Part shown: in pieces, positions 8,358 through 15,880 of the stretch
Layout: every line of letters begins with the position of its first letter
Numbering within the stretch: position 1 is the stretch's first letter
Source: Bacteroidales bacterium UBA1800
Lineage (GTDB): Bacteria > Bacteroidota > Bacteroidia > Bacteroidales > VadinHA17
Direction of reading: 5' to 3'
Assembly: GCA_002319915.1 (NCBI GenBank)
Contig: DCFQ01000035.1
Coordinates: 1 to 38,059 of the forward strand
DNA length: 38,059 bases
Position numbers and translations under genes: made by a program
The notes under the pieces: generated by a model
Told to the model about the DNA's origin: nothing
What the model saw: the letters and a program-made list of their open reading frames with translations, nothing else
The model's database searches: none

Positions 8358-9341
8358 TCAGGGGACATATTCGTACGGAAGCCAGTCGGCAATTCTCTTG
8401 TCGGCCATCATTCCTTCCCACTGGATGCAGCCTTCATCGTAATAACCCGTTGAATCGAACGGGACAAGGGTGCAAAGAAACTCGAGCGATCCTTTCGGAT
8501 TGTTCGAATAGTATTCAATCCCGAGCTTTTCATAATACCTCAGGTACTTCTGGTTATCGGAAGCCTCCAGCACTATTTCGTTTCTTTTCAGGTTAACCCC
8601 TGCGGAATTTGACACGGTAAAACCCGCTGAGCTGATCTTGCCCTGCCAAAGCGCCCTGAAGAAATGCATTCTGGATCCGAGGTAGGCGGATCTTCTTCGC
8701 CGCTGGTAAACCACATTATTGCCTGACGCGGCCGAAAGATCTTCCCTGTAGACAAGGTCGCCCTTGTAGGCGAAAGATCCGCTGTTCCTGTCCACTTCGA
8801 ACTTCTCGAGATAATAGGTAATTAAATATCCCAGGGATCTGTTCTCGATCTCAAGCGGTTTCGATGCAAACGCCTTTAGTGTGTCCCTGTCGTTGCCGTA
8901 ATTGAATGTAATGTCATCCTCGTTCCTTATGAAGCACCTCCTGGAATTATCTGTCGTTCCGAGGAACACCTGCCTGAATGCCAAAAGGTTTGCCTGTCTT
9001 TTCTTCAGAAGCGATTTTGATTTTACGGTAACTTCTCCGAGCTGGTAGACTTTGGGCTCCAGGTAAATAAGCACAGGAGCGACTTTGAGGAAATCTGTGA
9101 CAGTGGCACTATTATAGCCTATTGCGCTCACCCTGAGAGGCATATTCCTGAATTTCGCCACATCAAGCTCAAAATTTCCATTAGTGTCGGTCGTGGTGCC
9201 GACAAAGGTCCCGGTGAAATAAAGGGATGCATATCCGATTGCAGCCCCCGTGTTTTTATCGGTCACTTTCCCCCTTATCACCTGCCCCTTCAGGCCCGGC
9301 GTCAGGAGGATAAAAACAAGCAACAGAGAGAGGTTCTTCAT
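8358..9341 (-). CDS. Secreted CarboxypepD_reg-like domain protein
   Basis: A signal peptide (MKNLSLLLVFILLTPGLKGQ) is followed by a CarboxypepD_reg-like domain at about residues 21-95 (VIRGKVTDKNTGAAIGYASL, TDTNGNFEL, RVSAIGY), the same small beta-sandwich found at the N-terminus of TonB receptors. The remaining 230 residues (FRQVFLGTTDNSRRC, LGYLITYYLEKF, near the C-terminus DEGCIQWEGMMADKRI) match a common Bacteroidota architecture of unknown function; no TonB plug or barrel is present. It is expected in the periplasm or on the outer membrane. It lies 48 bp after the peptidase gene and likely shares its transcript. Confidence 0.75.
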   Translation of the reverse strand: MKNLSLLLVFILLTPGLKGQVIRGKVTDKNTGAAIGYASLYFTGTFVGTTTDTNGNFELDVAKFRNMPLRVSAIGYNSATVTDFLKVAPVLIYLEPKVYQLGEVTVKSKSLLKKRQANLLAFRQVFLGTTDNSRRCFIRNEDDITFNYGNDRDTLKAFASKPLEIENRSLGYLITYYLEKFEVDRNSGSFAYKGDLVYREDLSAASGNNVVYQRRRRSAYLGSRMHFFRALWQGKISSAGFTVSNSAGVNLKRNEIVLEASDNQKYLRYYEKLGIEYYSNNPKGSLEFLCTLVPFDSTGYYDEGCIQWEGMMADKRIADWLPYEYVP

Positions 9342-9389
9342 TTCACTTCCGCATACAAGTCCGGGCGGCCCGGCCAGGCCGCATCAGGA

Positions 9390-10805
9390 CTAAAGCGGAA
9401 ATTTAAGCTTTTCTTTGATATCTTTGGGTATAGCGTCCCTGTGAACCATAACTGAAATCGTCTTCTGCATCAAATATTCGGGTGACATGTACAGGTAGCC
9501 GCCGCAGTTCTTTGCGTCACTCGAGTTCTTGACGATATAGAATCTTTTCCCTTTCCCGTTTTCTGCAATTCCAACAATATGCATGTTATGGACATCTTCG
9601 GTAGTATGGTTGTCGAAGGCATTCTGCCTCATCTCCTGTGTCACATTCGTGATTGTATCGTTCAGGACCGCAAATCCATTGTTATAACCCTGGTAAATAT
9701 CACCGTCCCAGCCTAATGAATATCCCCTGGCGAGTGCATTGCCGATCACTTTCATGAAGTCGGCCAGCGGAAGGTTCAGGTAGTAATTATTGTTCCAGTT
9801 CGATTCAATTTCAAGGATGAACCTGCTGTAGAAAGGGTGATGGTTGAATGAGGTTATCTCAACGTAGTCATCAGGATTGATTCCCACCATTTCTGCTGCG
9901 AACGACCTCGGGGTGTACCTCTTTGAATTATAGATGAAAGTATCGGGAACAGCTCCCATTGTCTTTTCCATGATGGACCGGATATCGGACCTAAGATTTC
10001 CGATCGTCATTTTTCCCTTGCCCGTATCAACGCAGGATTTCACTTTCTGTTCGAGTTCCCCGAACATATCGCCGTGATCGTAATCTGTGGAAGGATCCTC
10101 TTTACCGCAGAAAACGCTCTCGGGTATCGCACCGAACCTCCTGTAGGCACTCAGGGCGCTGAATGTCAGGTCACCCTCATTAAAATATGACTTACCGTTC
10201 ATCCTTACATATCTTTCACCTTTGTCCATGTAAGTCGGAATTACAAAGAACATAGGGGAAAGCACGACGGGTTTTTTCCCCAGCCTGATCGCCTCCGTTT
10301 CAATGAAGGAAGTAGTGGCAAAACACCAGCAAAGACCAGTTGCTTTCTGGTCTTTCAGGGGTGAAGTGGGGATTAGTGTGACAATCTTATATCCGGGAAT
10401 CTCAGGATTGGTATTGGTTTTGAGATTGAAAACCCAGTCAGTACGGCTAAGCCTGAGAGGCAATGCCCCGCCCCAGCTCCCTTCGATAACCGAATCGCCG
10501 GGCAGGACCACACCCTTAAATACAATGCCGGCATGTATGGACTTTGTTGCATCGACGAATAAACTGTCGCCTGTCCTCCAGACCCTGTCGAGAGATATGC
10601 CTTTCAGCCCCTGGTCAGGACTGTCGAGATAGCTTTTAATGCGATCACCCTTTTGTTCGAGCCTGAACATGACCCTCAGAGCCCAGTCATTGGTCCCGAC
10701 TTTGCCAATCCATGAACCTTTGAGGTTTTCAATATTGTCACCCTGGCCGGAAACTGCATTGCAGAATAGCAACAGGAGAGCTATTGTCAGAATTCTGTTT
10801 TTCAT
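9390..10805 (-). CDS. Secreted C1-family (bleomycin hydrolase-like) cysteine peptidase with N-terminal DSPDQG module
   Basis: Numbering is from ATG 10805 (471 aa). That ATG is preferred over one 8 codons upstream because MKNRILTIALLLLFCNAVSGQ is a clean signal peptide. Residues about 25-125 form a beta-rich module (GSWIGKV, YLDSPDQGLKGISL, GDSVIEGSW) of the type seen before alpha/beta hydrolases in Bacteroidota. The C-terminal 320 residues carry a papain-fold active site: Gln153 and Cys159-Trp160 in QKATGLCWCFA, His406 in DVHNMHIVG and Asn427 in IVKNSS. The His-to-Asn spacing and the long insert resemble bleomycin hydrolase/PepC (C1B), but those are cytosolic and this is exported. The usual Trp after the catalytic Asn is replaced by Ser. 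Confidence 0.82.
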   Translation of the reverse strand: MKNRILTIALLLLFCNAVSGQGDNIENLKGSWIGKVGTNDWALRVMFRLEQKGDRIKSYLDSPDQGLKGISLDRVWRTGDSLFVDATKSIHAGIVFKGVVLPGDSVIEGSWGGALPLRLSRTDWVFNLKTNTNPEIPGYKIVTLIPTSPLKDQKATGLCWCFATTSFIETEAIRLGKKPVVLSPMFFVIPTYMDKGERYVRMNGKSYFNEGDLTFSALSAYRRFGAIPESVFCGKEDPSTDYDHGDMFGELEQKVKSCVDTGKGKMTIGNLRSDIRSIMEKTMGAVPDTFIYNSKRYTPRSFAAEMVGINPDDYVEITSFNHHPFYSRFILEIESNWNNNYYLNLPLADFMKVIGNALARGYSLGWDGDIYQGYNNGFAVLNDTITNVTQEMRQNAFDNHTTEDVHNMHIVGIAENGKGKRFYIVKNSSDAKNCGGYLYMSPEYLMQKTISVMVHRDAIPKDIKEKLKFPL

Positions 10806-10887
10806 GATTAAGTGTTTATAAGGTATCATTTCCGTATTATAGACGGCATTTTTTCTTAAAGGTTACAGGGAAAGCGTCACGGAAATG

Positions 10888-10917
10888 TCCCGGACGAAAC
10901 TATAAATAGTCCCGGGA
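10888..10917. repeat. Two-part hairpin in the spacer between peptidase and DoxX genes
   Basis: TCCCGG (10888-10893) pairs with CCGGGA (10912-10917), and inside it ACTATAAATAGT (10899-10910) is a perfect 12-bp palindrome. It could terminate the TrpF-like/DoxX transcript or be a degenerate copy of the CCCGG...CCGGG repeat also seen at 36283-36302. There is no T-run on the minus strand. Confidence 0.4.
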
Positions 10918-10999
10918 GACTATCAAACTTTCCTTTCTTTACCTTGTACCGCACACAGTAACACAAAGTTTTAGATTTCCCCTCTGGGGGGAGATCCAG

Positions 11000-11464
11000 T
11001 CAGGAATCGTTCCGACGGATAATTGCCGAATCAGCTGACCATCTGCCGCCTCCGGAGATCAGCAGAAAGATGAGGAGAAGGGTCATAGCGAAATCGGTCC
11101 GGTATTCATGTGCCATAGGCCAGATTCCTTTTTCGATCAGTATCGGCCATTTGGTGGTGACGAATGCGACTGCCATCACTGTGAGGAGAGGTATTGCGGC
11201 TATTCGCGTGACCAGGCCTGCCAGGACCAGCAGGCCGCAGACAATTTCAAAAGTCCCGGTGAAATAAGCCCAGAATTCCGGGCTGGTGAACCCTATTTTG
11301 AGGAACCTGCCGGTCCCAAGCAGGTCTGGGAAAAGATACTTCTGCAATCCTTCCGACAGGAATATCAGTCCCACTACAAGCCGGACAATGATTATTTTCC
11401 TGTCGTCCGCAGTTGTAAGGACCAGGAGCAGGATCTTATTCAGGTTTTTCATAACCGGGGGCAT
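11000..11464 (-). CDS. DoxX family membrane protein
   Basis: A 154-residue protein with four hydrophobic helices and the DoxX pattern VRLVVGLIFLSEGLQKYLFP, YFTGTFEIVCGLLVLAGLVTRIAAIPLL, then a last helix ending in GGGRWSAD. Family members are small membrane proteins linked to quinone or thiosulfate metabolism and redox stress; exact roles vary. Its ATG (11464-11462) overlaps by one base the TGA stop of the upstream TrpF-like gene (TGATG), so translation is probably coupled. A second Met at residue 5 is possible. Confidence 0.87.
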   Translation of the reverse strand: MPPVMKNLNKILLLVLTTADDRKIIIVRLVVGLIFLSEGLQKYLFPDLLGTGRFLKIGFTSPEFWAYFTGTFEIVCGLLVLAGLVTRIAAIPLLTVMAVAFVTTKWPILIEKGIWPMAHEYRTDFAMTLLLIFLLISGGGRWSADSAIIRRNDS

Positions 11465-12117
11465 CAGTTTCGTAAGGCTTCTTTTATAAATAGCTCCAGC
11501 TTATGCTCATCCAGTGCCCCGTTGGTCCGTATGCCGCTGCAGACGTCGACGCCGAAGGGCTCCACAGTCTCGATCGCCTCCCTGACGTTCTCCGGTTTTA
11601 ACCCGCCTGCCAGGAAAACCGGGCAATGGGACTGTTCCCTGATCTTCCTGCTAAGGTTCCAGTTGTGGGTCCTGCCGGTCCCGCCAAGCTCCTTTACCGA
11701 TAGACGCGGATTCCCTGAATCAAGCAGCAGGGCATCGGCCAGGAAGGAGATCCTTACTGCCTCATCGACAGAACCTTCATCAATAACATGTATCACCTGC
11801 ACGATCCTCACCGAAGGGAGGGCACGCCTTATATCATCGTAGCTGCCCTCCCTGAGCTCATCGACTATCTGGATCGTGTTGGTCATCGTCCTCCGGTGAT
11901 GCTCAATTATTCCTCTGGCGGAAGTTTCGCTCGTAAGAAGGAAAGTTGCAACCGGAGGTGGTACAGATGCGGCTATCTGCCTTATCAGTCCGTCTGATAC
12001 GGGTCCGGGGCCGCTGGGCATCCTGGCCACTAGCCCGACGGCTGAAGCGCCATGGCTTATTGCCATCCTGGCTTCTGCAATGCTTTGAATGCAGCAGATC
12101 TTGATTCTTGGGTTCAT
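11464..12117 (-). CDS. Phosphoribosylanthranilate isomerase-like protein (TrpF paralogue)
   Basis: A 217-residue beta/alpha barrel with TrpF landmarks: the general base region IKICCIQS (Cys8; KICG in canonical TrpF), the general acid region LLLDS (Asp133), GGTGRTHNW (145-153), the phosphate loop FLAGGLKPENV (168-178) and GVDVCSGIR (189-197). True TrpF isomerises N-(5-phosphoribosyl)anthranilate in tryptophan synthesis. No other trp gene is near, the CG to CC change is unusual, and the gene is coupled to doxX, so a different phosphosugar or a moonlighting isomerase role is possible. Both catalytic residues remain, so activity is likely. Confidence 0.8.
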   Translation of the reverse strand: MNPRIKICCIQSIAEARMAISHGASAVGLVARMPSGPGPVSDGLIRQIAASVPPPVATFLLTSETSARGIIEHHRRTMTNTIQIVDELREGSYDDIRRALPSVRIVQVIHVIDEGSVDEAVRISFLADALLLDSGNPRLSVKELGGTGRTHNWNLSRKIREQSHCPVFLAGGLKPENVREAIETVEPFGVDVCSGIRTNGALDEHKLELFIKEALRN

Positions 12118-12121
12118 GTTA

Positions 12122-12166
12122 CACGGTTACAAGGAGAACACTGAGAAGATACAGAGAAAACGGAGA
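12122..12166. repeat. Half copy of the dispersed CACAGAG/CACGGAG-type repeat
   Basis: The spacer ahead of the TrpF-like start reads ACACGGTTACAAGGAGAAC, ACTGAGAAGATACAGAG and AAACGGAG. These match one arm of the repeats at 468-554 and 37422-37497, but no complementary arm is present, so it appears to be a degenerate half element. Confidence 0.4.
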
Positions 12167-12568
12167 TCAAGCCATTATGGGTTGCAGGAGGCTGCACCTG
12201 TTGCCCTCGGTGTCGATGAATGAAACATATTTACCGATGCCCGGGATATCGGTCGGTTCACCGATTATTTTCCCGCCTTCGCTGGCTACCTTCTGCATCG
12301 ATTCCCTGATGTCCCCTACGGCAATTACGATCGAAGGGTACTGGCCCTGGGTGCTCTGGGTGAGAGGGTAGAAACCGCCGTTGATCGATCCCGGCGCGGT
12401 GGGACGCCCGTCCTTTCCTGTTTCTGTGGTTGTTACCGTGACATAGTTGCCCATCTCCTCACCGAGGAGCTGAGCCTGCCATCCGAAGACCTTCGAATAG
12501 AAATCAGCCATGCGCTTCCGGTCCTGGGCCGGCATTTCGAAATGAACAACAGGATTCATTGTTTTCAT
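12167..12568 (-). CDS. VOC (glyoxalase/bleomycin resistance) family protein
   Basis: 133 residues with two beta-alpha-beta-beta-beta units: NPVVHFEMPAQDRKRMADFYSKVFGWQ at the start, then VIAVGDIRESMQKV and FIDTEGNRCSLLQ at the end. It belongs to the cytosolic VOC subgroup often annotated as glyoxalase-like. A VHFE histidine and the late FIDTEGN acidic region are consistent with a metal site, but no substrate can be named. It lies 49 bp upstream of the TrpF-like gene on the same strand. Confidence 0.88.
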   Translation of the reverse strand: MKTMNPVVHFEMPAQDRKRMADFYSKVFGWQAQLLGEEMGNYVTVTTTETGKDGRPTAPGSINGGFYPLTQSTQGQYPSIVIAVGDIRESMQKVASEGGKIIGEPTDIPGIGKYVSFIDTEGNRCSLLQPIMA

Positions 12569-12656
12569 AAGCTTAAATATTTTACTCTGTTAAATTGTCA
12601 AAGTGCCGTCATCCCGGTCCTGATGAATTGAATAGCCTGGAGGCTTCATGATCCTT

Positions 12657-13100
12657 CTAATGCCTGGTCTCTCTGCTGGCCTTTTCTGCATAATTCTTGA
12701 AATGATCGAGAATGCTTTGCCACCCCTTCCTCTGCTCTTCGACGGGATTTGAATTCTCAGTTTCAAAGGTCTCTGTCACCTCCGTCCGGTTTCCTCGACC
12801 TGAAAAGCATACCTGCACCTTCCTGCCATCACCAATGGTAAATGAGATCTGCCTGCAGTAGGTAACATAATCGTAAGTGCCGGAAAAATCGAATTCTGAG
12901 CTGCCGTCGGCTGATTCCATCCTATAGACGAACCTCCCCCCTGCGTGAAGCTCGTTGCGTGCATGGGTCGTGTGCCAGAAATCGGAAGGAACATTCCATC
13001 TGACAATATCCTCTGGAGTTGTCCAGTACTTCCACGCTCTGGCAACTGATGTGTTTACAATTGACTGAACCGTCAGTATTACCCTTGCTTTCGGTTCCAT
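12657..13100 (-). CDS. SRPBCC (AHSA1-like) domain protein
   Basis: 147 residues. SIVNTSVARAWKYWTTPEDIVRWN is the standard start of the Bet v 1/START-like AHSA1 family, followed by GGRFVYRMES, FDFSGTYDYV, VTETFETE and GWQSILDHFKNYAEK at the C-terminus. Family members bind small hydrophobic ligands in a deep cavity; those near ArsR regulators act in stress responses, but no regulator is adjacent here. ATG at 13100 begins the conserved domain within a few residues, so the start is secure. Confidence 0.9.
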   Translation of the reverse strand: MEPKARVILTVQSIVNTSVARAWKYWTTPEDIVRWNVPSDFWHTTHARNELHAGGRFVYRMESADGSSEFDFSGTYDYVTYCRQISFTIGDGRKVQVCFSGRGNRTEVTETFETENSNPVEEQRKGWQSILDHFKNYAEKASRETRH

Positions 13101-13202
13101 GGCAATAGATTAACGAAATGACCCTTCTGACACCTAAGCATAAAACAACCCTCGGTTGCTTTCGTTCATTCTTCTCCTTTTTTCAGGAGGAAATTATCAT
13201 GA

Positions 13203-13307
13203 TCAATCTTCACCCTTGCGCTGAACAATGTCCAGGAAGGAGAGGTCATCATTCCCGGCTGCAATGAACCCGTCAAGGCTCGCCGCAATGAATACGGCCA
13301 CTTTTCT
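13203..13307 (-). pseudogene. 5' remnant of a second dihydrofolate reductase-like (RibD_C) gene
   Basis: The minus strand encodes RKVAVFIAASLDGFIAAGND, then DLSFLDIVQRKGED and a TGA at 13203-13205. This is the unmistakable N-terminal 34 residues of the RibD-C/YyaP dihydrofolate reductase-like family, which normally runs to about 170-180. No ATG is in frame; the bases before it read GCATAGAAAAG, which would give ATGAGAAAAG if one G were restored. Nothing resembling the rest of the domain follows before the SRPBCC gene. It starts 19 bp after the stop of an intact, divergent paralogue (MSRLILFNMMTLDGYF), so a former tandem pair was probably reduced by deletion. Confidence 0.8.
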
Positions 13308-13325
13308 ATGCCCTCGAATAAGGAT

Positions 13326-13886
13326 CTATTTCCGCAGCGGTTCATAGCATAGAAGAACGTTTCCGGAGGAAAAGGTCATTGACTTAATAAGCTTCAGGTC
13401 AAGCCTTTTCCCTGACAGCTTGAACAGGGGATTCCCGTTCCCGAGTAAGACCGGGCTGACCATGATGCGGAATTCGTCTATTATGCCTTTATCCCTTAAT
13501 AGATCAGCAAGATCGGCGCTTCCGAAGATGAAGATGTCCTTTTCATTGGTTTCCTTCAGCCTCATGCATTCCTTTACTGGGTCTTCCCCTGACAGCCTGG
13601 TATTGTTCCAGCCCGGCTTACTGAGCGATCTGGAGAATACGACTTTGGGGATACTGTTCATCAGACCGGCGATTACGGGATCGTCATTGACCGCATCAGG
13701 AGTTGGCCAGTAGCCGGCCATCAGCTGGTATGTGATCCGGCCGAATACTAGCAGCGAAGCGCTGTTCAGCTGCTCAGCGGCAAACTCGTTAAATGCGCCA
13801 TCAACATTGTGCCAGCTGATATCCCTGTTGACGTCTTCGAAGTACCCGTCGAGGGTCATCATATTAAATAGGATAAGCCTGCTCAT
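13326..13886 (-). CDS. Dihydrofolate reductase family protein (RibD C-terminal-like)
   Basis: 186 residues with SRLILFNMMTLDGYFED at the start, LLVFGRITYQLMAGYWP, KVVFSRSLSKPGWNNT, DIFIFGSADLADLLRDKGIIDEF and PVLLGNGNPLF. This pattern defines the RibD C-terminal reductase-like family, which is fold-related to DHFR but usually not folate-specific. NADPH binding is likely; the substrate is unknown. The gene is complete and is followed immediately by the remnant of a second member of the family. Confidence 0.9.
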   Translation of the reverse strand: MSRLILFNMMTLDGYFEDVNRDISWHNVDGAFNEFAAEQLNSASLLVFGRITYQLMAGYWPTPDAVNDDPVIAGLMNSIPKVVFSRSLSKPGWNNTRLSGEDPVKECMRLKETNEKDIFIFGSADLADLLRDKGIIDEFRIMVSPVLLGNGNPLFKLSGKRLDLKLIKSMTFSSGNVLLCYEPLRK

Positions 13887-13966
13887 TGGAATGACATTTA
13901 CTTTGTCAATTCTATAACATGCGTGAATTGTTAATGTTCAGGTAAACATTTTTGAGCTGATGCGGC

Positions 13967-15613
13967 TCATCCTGATACAACCACTTTGCCCGGCCCATTC
14001 CTCCGGATCTGCACGGCGTAGTCGCCGTCTCCCAGGGATTTTACCCGATAAGTGCCCGGCACTGACGGATCACCGGGGGTCATTAGCCTACCGTTGAGCG
14101 TTACTGCTGACGGCAGGAATTTCAGCCTGAGATATTCGGCCCCTCCGCCTGAGGAGGCCGTGTACGCAACCTGCATTTCAGAGTATGAGACATTCCTCAG
14201 GATAGCTGCGGAATATAAAATATGATCTTCGTGAGGCGGCGCAAGCTCAGGGATGCCTGTGAACACCTGGTAGAACATTCTTGGGCACTCTCCGTAGGAA
14301 TCGGACCACCAGCTAAGTATTCCCTTGCTGACAGGACTTTCAAAAGCCATGCCTGACGAATCGCTGCAGTAGGTCACCCATGTGAGCGACCGGATTGCCT
14401 TTTCCCTGTATTCCCCGTTTCCCGAAACTCCGTACCACCTGGCGCATTCAGCGGCATAACGCGCAGTCTGGTAATCCATTTTATACAGGAAGGAGTCCTG
14501 CTCCCCGGCAATATTGGCTCCCCACATCGATGACGGTTCCCCCGGGGCACACCTTTCAATGAAATTCTTTTCCGTCCAACTAATGAGCATCGGGATATGA
14601 TCACGCCACTGCGTATCGAATTCCGGGTGGTCGAACAGGAAAAGCGTCGCATTGCTTGCGCTGAGGCTGCTTTTGTACGTGTTGCTGTTCACATTGGTGT
14701 CGGAATGCCCGTCTGTCCAGTAACCAGTCTTCATCGGATAACCGAGAATAAAGCTGCGTGCCTTCTCCATTGCTGGGATAAAGGAAATGGTGTCGCCAAG
14801 CCCGCTTTTTGTAAGATCGTAAAGCAGCTGGTAACAGCCTGTCCAGTTTGCCCCGTAAGGAGAGGTGATCTTCCCGTTGTCCATCGTCACCCTGTAGGGC
14901 CAGGCTGATCTTTCGCCGTTTCCGGCGATTGCATGCCGTGCAAGAACATCCGCAATCCTTATTGCCGCGTCCAGGTACTTTTTGTCCCCGCAATACTCGA
15001 ACAATCTGAAAAATGTAAGTCCGATCTCCCCGGCATGGTCGACCTGGACCTCATGCCTTGCGAACCTGCCGGCGCTCGTGAAGCCGGTGAACAATGTATC
15101 TCCCGCATTGGCAGCGGTATAGGGGAAAAAGGGCCAGGCAAAATTCCCGGGGCTCATCCCGTGAGCCAGTGAATAATCAGCAAGGTCCCTTACGATCTTC
15201 ATAACCGTTGAATCGCCGGTATAGGCGTAATAAAGCCTTGCCGACTCAAACCAGTTAGGCAGCTTTTCCCCCGGATCGTTCATCCATGTATCTGGTACCA
15301 GCTTGTCATCCTGCTGCCTGAAGGCACAGTAAAAAAAATACTGGGGATAGTTTGACCTCGGCAAGGGACCGGGGGATGGTGGTACATTTTTCCGGACAAA
15401 GTCCCAGCGGGACCTGAGGAAATTTTCATAAGCCTTTCCGGCAGGGGAGTACCACGGCACTATCTTACCGTGTTCATCGAGGTTAAGCCTGTGGGTACAG
15501 AAATAAGTAGTGTCGCCCTTTACCGGCTGAATTCCGAAGATAATTGGAAGGGCCAGCAATGCCGAATATTTGAAAAGCCCCACAGCCAGGAAAGAGAAGA
15601 TAGCTTTTTTCAT
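13967..15613 (-). CDS. Secreted protein with six-hairpin (alpha/alpha-toroid) glycosidase-like fold
   Basis: A long hydrophobic leader (residues 3-32) predicts export. The body has repeated helical hairpins with aromatic or acidic residues at turns: LPNWFESARLYYAYTGD, VQVDHAGEIGLTFFRLFEYCGDKKYLDAAIRIADVL, WTGCYQLLYDLTKSG and YQTARYAAECARWYGVSGNGEY. This is the look of alpha/alpha-toroid glycosidases and polysaccharide lyases. The last 90 residues (YLRLKFLPSAVTLNGR, GTYRVKSLGDGDYAVQI) look like an accessory beta domain. I cannot name a GH or PL family, and catalytic residues are not certain. The gene is 21 bp downstream of the DUF2007-like gene. Confidence 0.65.
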   Translation of the reverse strand: MKKAIFSFLAVGLFKYSALLALPIIFGIQPVKGDTTYFCTHRLNLDEHGKIVPWYSPAGKAYENFLRSRWDFVRKNVPPSPGPLPRSNYPQYFFYCAFRQQDDKLVPDTWMNDPGEKLPNWFESARLYYAYTGDSTVMKIVRDLADYSLAHGMSPGNFAWPFFPYTAANAGDTLFTGFTSAGRFARHEVQVDHAGEIGLTFFRLFEYCGDKKYLDAAIRIADVLARHAIAGNGERSAWPYRVTMDNGKITSPYGANWTGCYQLLYDLTKSGLGDTISFIPAMEKARSFILGYPMKTGYWTDGHSDTNVNSNTYKSSLSASNATLFLFDHPEFDTQWRDHIPMLISWTEKNFIERCAPGEPSSMWGANIAGEQDSFLYKMDYQTARYAAECARWYGVSGNGEYREKAIRSLTWVTYCSDSSGMAFESPVSKGILSWWSDSYGECPRMFYQVFTGIPELAPPHEDHILYSAAILRNVSYSEMQVAYTASSGGGAEYLRLKFLPSAVTLNGRLMTPGDPSVPGTYRVKSLGDGDYAVQIRRNGPGKVVVSG

Positions 15614-15633
15614 CTTAGCCGCCAGTTCATTGC

Positions 15634-15849
15634 CTATGCCGTGAACTCCTTCAAAATCCGGAAAGCTATTTCGGAATCCTTTTTTTCAATATATAGGTCA
15701 ACGACATAAGGTGCCGCCCCGAGATAGGCAAACGATGAATCGTTCTTTATAAGAGAAGGGATTCCCTCCTCGCCGAGGCGTGCTTTAAGCAATATTACGG
15801 AAGCTTCCGTATCGGTGTAGATCCTGATAATATCTCCCTTGTCATCCAT
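15634..15849 (-). CDS. DUF2007-like small protein
   Basis: 71 residues, IIRIYTDTEASVILLKARLGEEGIPSLIKND followed by APYVVDLYIEKKDSEIAFRILKEF. This is the DUF2007 pattern, annotated in Pfam as putative prokaryotic signal-transducing protein; its structure resembles PII-like ferredoxin folds and its role is unknown. The gene starts ATGGATGAC at 15849 and leads directly into the secreted toroid-fold gene. Confidence 0.85.
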   Translation of the reverse strand: MDDKGDIIRIYTDTEASVILLKARLGEEGIPSLIKNDSSFAYLGAAPYVVDLYIEKKDSEIAFRILKEFTA

Positions 15850-15880
15850 ATGGTGCTTTTATTAAAAGTTTGGGCTTAAG

